In this document: piece after piece, positions 61,517 through 64,000 of the stretch
How positions within the stretch are numbered: the first letter of the stretch is position 1
Layout: each line of letters opens with the position of its first letter
Assembly: GCF_003248355.1 (NCBI RefSeq)
Contig: NZ_QKWY01000002.1
Span: 248,001-312,000, forward strand
Length of the DNA: 64,000 nt
Reading direction: 5' to 3'
Source: Streptomyces sp. AC1-42W
GTDB taxonomy: Bacteria > Actinomycetota > Actinomycetes > Streptomycetales > Streptomycetaceae
Program-made: the position numbers and the translations under genes
The notes under the pieces: generated by a model
What the model was told of the DNA's origin: nothing
Seen by the model: only the letters and a program-made list of their open reading frames with translations
Database searches by the model: none

Positions 61517-63488
61517 TGCGGGACGCGGCCCAGTCCGCGAGGGCGATTCCGCGGAACGGCCGCTCCGGCTCCACGACGAGGCGAATCCGCTGCTGCCCCT
61601 CGACGTTCACCGCGACCGGCACGGCGGGTTCGCCGCCGCGCATCACCGGTGACTGCCACAGCCGCGTACCGTCACCGCCGAACACCGAGAACCGCATCGC
61701 GCCGAGCCCGCGCGTCAGGTCGTCGACCCCGGCCATCGCCTCGTACCGGGTGCACTGGCGGTTCAGCTGGATGACCACCGAGGAGCGGCTGCTGACGGTC
61801 ACCCCGTGCGCGTACCGCGTGCCGCCGATGGACAGGTTGGAGCGCTGCCAGACCCAGCCGCTCTCGCCGATGACGACCTCGGGCGCGGTGTGGTCGCCGA
61901 CGACGGTGTAGTCCAGCTCGTTGACCTGGTAGACCTCCGGCTCCGGCGCGGGAGGCGGGGGTGTCTGCGTGGGGCTCGGCGTTGGCGTTGGCGTTGGCGT
62001 GGGCGTGGGTGTCGGGGTGGGGGTGGGTGTCGGCGTGGGCGTGGGTGGGGGCGGTGTGGGCTTCGGGGGCGTGGGAGCCGGCGGCGCGGGGCGCGGCGGC
62101 GTCGGCGCGGGTTTCGGAGGAGTCGGCTTCGGCGGTGTCGGCGAGGGCACGGCCGGCGCCACGGCCGGTGGCTTGGGGACCGGCTTCGCCTCGGGCCGGG
62201 GGCTGTCGTCGCCCACCAGGGCCCAGACGAGCCCGGCCGCCGCCGCGACGGCCACCGCCGCCGCGATCCCGGCCTTGGCCGGCGCGCCGAGCCCTTCGGA
62301 GGCCGCCGCGCCACCGGCCGAACCCGCCGAGGAGCCCCCGCCGGTCGCCGCCGCGGCGGCACCCGCCCCGGCGGCCCCGGAGGCTCCTCCGGCCACCACT
62401 CCGGCGGCCTTGAGGGCGTACCCGGCGGCGAACCAGCCGATGACCGCGACCGGAAGCAGCGCGGGGATACCGGCGTTGACCTGGGCCAGTTCGCCCGCGG
62501 CCACCCGGCACTTCACGCACTCGTCCAGATGGCTCCGCAGCCCGCGCTCCGCCCGCATTCGCAGCCCGCCGCGCGCGTACGCGCCGAGCCGGTCCGCGTA
62601 CCGTGCGCAGTCGCCGCCCGAGGTGAGCGCCTGGCTCACATGGGCCTGGAGGTAGGCCTGCTTGAGCCCTTCGCGGGCCCGGCTGGCCAGCACCGATGTG
62701 GCGTTCGCGGTCAGCCCGAAGAGCGGGGCGACGTCGCTGGGCGACTCCTCCTCGACGGTGGTGTGCCAGAGGACCGCCTGCCAGCGCTCCGGGAGGCTGC
62801 GGAAGGCCTGCATGGCCATCGACTGCTCGGCCTCGTGCATCGCCAGCACATCCGCGCCGAGGTCGAGGGTGTCCGCGTCCGACACCTCGGACGAGCGCGC
62901 GGCCTGGGCGGCGAACGCGGCGAAGTCGTCGACCAGTTGCTCGCGCTTGGCGGTCTTCGTCCAGGCGGCGGCCACATGGCGGACCGCCGTCATCAGATAG
63001 GCGCGCACCGCCTCCTCGGGCCCCTTGCCGCCCCGTACCGCCTGCAGGGTGCGGGCGAACACCTCGGCCGTCAGGTCGTCTGCGGTGTGCGCGTCCCGGC
63101 AGCAGGTGCGGGCGTAGCGGCGGACGGCCTGGGCGTGGCGCCGGAACAGCTCGTCGTACGCGAGGTCGTCGCCCTCGCGCATGCGCTGGATCAGCTCGGC
63201 GTCCGAGCCGCGTCCCGCCCGCTGCATCGGCACGGCGGCCGGCTGCTCCGCCGCTGCCCCTGCCGCCGCCGTGCCCGGGGCCCCGGAGGCGTCCGGTGCG
63301 TCGTCGTCGGCGGCGGGCGGCCAGGGGCCCGGCAGGACCGTTCCGCCACTGTCGTCCTCGTCGACGTCGTGGTGACCGGGGACGGCCTGGCTCGGCACCT
63401 GATGGCCGGGCGGGCCGACCGCTCTCGTACCGTCGCCCGTGACGGACACACCGTCGTGCGACTCTTCCCTCTGCCCGTCACCGCTCAT
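61503..63488 (-). CDS. ECF sigma factor fused to zinc-finger, membrane anchor and NPCBM domain
   Basis: From ATG 63488 (or 63512) the protein has about 85 disordered residues. Sigma-70 region 2 (AELIQRMREGDDLAYDELFR, DDLTAEVFARTLQAV) and region 4 (SLPERWQAVLWHTTVEEESP, GLTANATSVLASRAREGLKQ) follow, then a zf-HC2 anti-sigma-like motif (HLDECVKCRVAAGEL). A hydrophobic stretch (LLPVAVIGWFAAGYAL), an Ala/Gly linker and a second helix (AAAVAVAAAAGLVWALVG) come next, then a Pro/Thr repeat of about 90 residues and a C-terminal NPCBM carbohydrate-binding domain (ending RPFRGIALADWAASRISCR). This is the multidomain ECF type peculiar to Streptomyces, apparently joining surface sensing to transcription. 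Confidence 0.9.
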   Translation of the reverse strand: MSGDGQREESHDGVSVTGDGTRAVGPPGHQVPSQAVPGHHDVDEDDSGGTVLPGPWPPAADDDAPDASGAPGTAAAGAAAEQPAAVPMQRAGRGSDAELIQRMREGDDLAYDELFRRHAQAVRRYARTCCRDAHTADDLTAEVFARTLQAVRGGKGPEEAVRAYLMTAVRHVAAAWTKTAKREQLVDDFAAFAAQAARSSEVSDADTLDLGADVLAMHEAEQSMAMQAFRSLPERWQAVLWHTTVEEESPSDVAPLFGLTANATSVLASRAREGLKQAYLQAHVSQALTSGGDCARYADRLGAYARGGLRMRAERGLRSHLDECVKCRVAAGELAQVNAGIPALLPVAVIGWFAAGYALKAAGVVAGGASGAAGAGAAAAATGGGSSAGSAGGAAASEGLGAPAKAGIAAAVAVAAAAGLVWALVGDDSPRPEAKPVPKPPAVAPAVPSPTPPKPTPPKPAPTPPRPAPPAPTPPKPTPPPPTPTPTPTPTPTPTPTPTPTPTPSPTQTPPPPAPEPEVYQVNELDYTVVGDHTAPEVVIGESGWVWQRSNLSIGGTRYAHGVTVSSRSSVVIQLNRQCTRYEAMAGVDDLTRGLGAMRFSVFGGDGTRLWQSPVMRGGEPAVPVAVNVEGQQRIRLVVEPERPFRGIALADWAASRISCR

Positions 63489-63736
63489 CGCGGACGCCCC
63501 CGTATGCGCCATCGGACCCGAATACCGGGCAAGCGTGCCACAGAGCGCCGAGGAGGCGGGCCCACAGCCCCGCCAACCACTCATCCGGGGACGCCTTCCC
63601 CGAATATGAGCCCTGCGCGGCACTCATTCGGGGAAGGGGCGCACACTCGAAGTTGACGTCCGGACCCGCATCGGAGCCGGTACCCGCACGCGCGTCGCGC
63701 CCGCCGCCCGTCCCCCGGGCCGCGGGCGCGCACCCG

Positions 63737-64000
63737 TCACACGGGGCGGGAGCGCAGGCCCTCCAGCAGGATGTCCAGCAGCCGGGACGAGGCCGCCGCC
63801 TGCTGAGCCGCGTCCGGCAGCGAGGGCGCCGCCGTCGCGATGACCAGCAGCACGTCCGACACCGTCACATCGCGGCGCAGCTCACCCGAGGTCCGCGCGC
63901 GCTCGACCAGCCGCCCCACGACCTCCAGCAGTTCGGCAGCACCGGCGCCCAGGTCCTCGCCGCCCGTCTCCGGAGCGGGCCGCTGCCCGGCCACCCGAGC
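63737..64000 (-). CDS. atrA: C-terminal part of a TetR-family regulator, probably AtrA
   Basis: Only about the last 87 residues are in the window; the frame runs off the right edge without a stop. The sequence (LLEVVGRLVERARTSGELRR, DVTVSDVLLVIATAAPSLPD, LLDILLEGLRSRP) is typical of the C-terminal helices of TetR proteins with a TetR_C_33-like end. Its place next to the NPCBM sigma factor and the SARP gene matches atrA, the TetR regulator of antibiotic genes in S. coelicolor, as I recall the gene order there. The DNA-binding domain is not visible, so the name rests on context. Confidence 0.6.
   Translation of the reverse strand, partial: ARVAGQRPAPETGGEDLGAGAAELLEVVGRLVERARTSGELRRDVTVSDVLLVIATAAPSLPDAAQQAAASSRLLDILLEGLRSRPV

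Overview
The window is chromosomal DNA from a Streptomyces (or a very close relative). The evidence is the very high GC content, frequent GTG starts, an Lsr2-type nucleoid protein, an AfsR/SARP regulator, a TPR 'sporulation-associated' regulator, and an order of purine, dnaX and atrA-like genes that I recall from S. coelicolor. Most of the window is conserved core. Accessory DNA is concentrated between about 24.0 and 42.2 kb.

0.05-10 kb holds a DUF3073 protein, purM and purF, a maleylpyruvate-isomerase-family protein, a divergent TetR/MFS efflux pair with a perfect palindrome between the genes, and purL-purQ-purS overlapping by 4 bp at each junction. 10-15 kb holds lsr2, tRNA-Gly(TCC), and two identical tRNA-Gly(GCC)+terminator units (119 bp, no mismatches) on either side of an ABC transporter and a two-component system. 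15-24 kb holds purC, a dimethylformamidase-like protein, a membrane protein resembling an M48 peptidase that has lost its HExxH motif, purD, dnaX, the small SRP RNA and tRNA-Ser(GGA).

24-37.4 kb is a genomic island inserted at the 3' half of tRNA-Ser(GGA). A 94-bp direct repeat (one mismatch) marks both ends, and I find no integrase. The island carries a divergon: XRE regulator, isochorismatase-like hydrolase and flavin reductase-like protein on the minus strand, and eight tightly packed plus-strand genes. Those eight are NUDIX, thymidylate-kinase-like, a DUF4254/P-loop kinase/nucleotidyltransferase fusion, phosphoribosyltransferase, GT9 glycosyltransferase, APH-like kinase, SDR and histidine phosphatase. 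I recognise no known pathway made of this set. It looks like a small-molecule or nucleotide-conjugate pathway and is the main candidate for an undescribed system. An IS5-family element and a lower-GC two-gene module of unknown function follow.

37.4-42.2 kb is a pile-up of three further insertion sequences (IS1634-, IS1380- and IS30-like), two of which are bounded by CTAG.

42.4-64 kb returns to core genes: tRNA-Lys(TTT), a secreted peptidoglycan-binding protein, a membrane Ser/Thr kinase frameshifted by a 14-bp tandem duplication, an FHA-like partner, an SHOCT protein, initiator tRNA, a PP2C phosphatase, and a c-di-AMP (ydaO) riboswitch ahead of an M23 peptidase. Then come PrsW, trmB, lhgO, the TPR regulator, an asparagine-synthase-like protein with a degenerate ATP loop, a SARP/NB-ARC regulator, an ECF sigma factor fused to a membrane-anchored NPCBM domain, and the C-terminal end of a TetR regulator that looks like AtrA. 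The five pur loci together supply most of de novo IMP synthesis.
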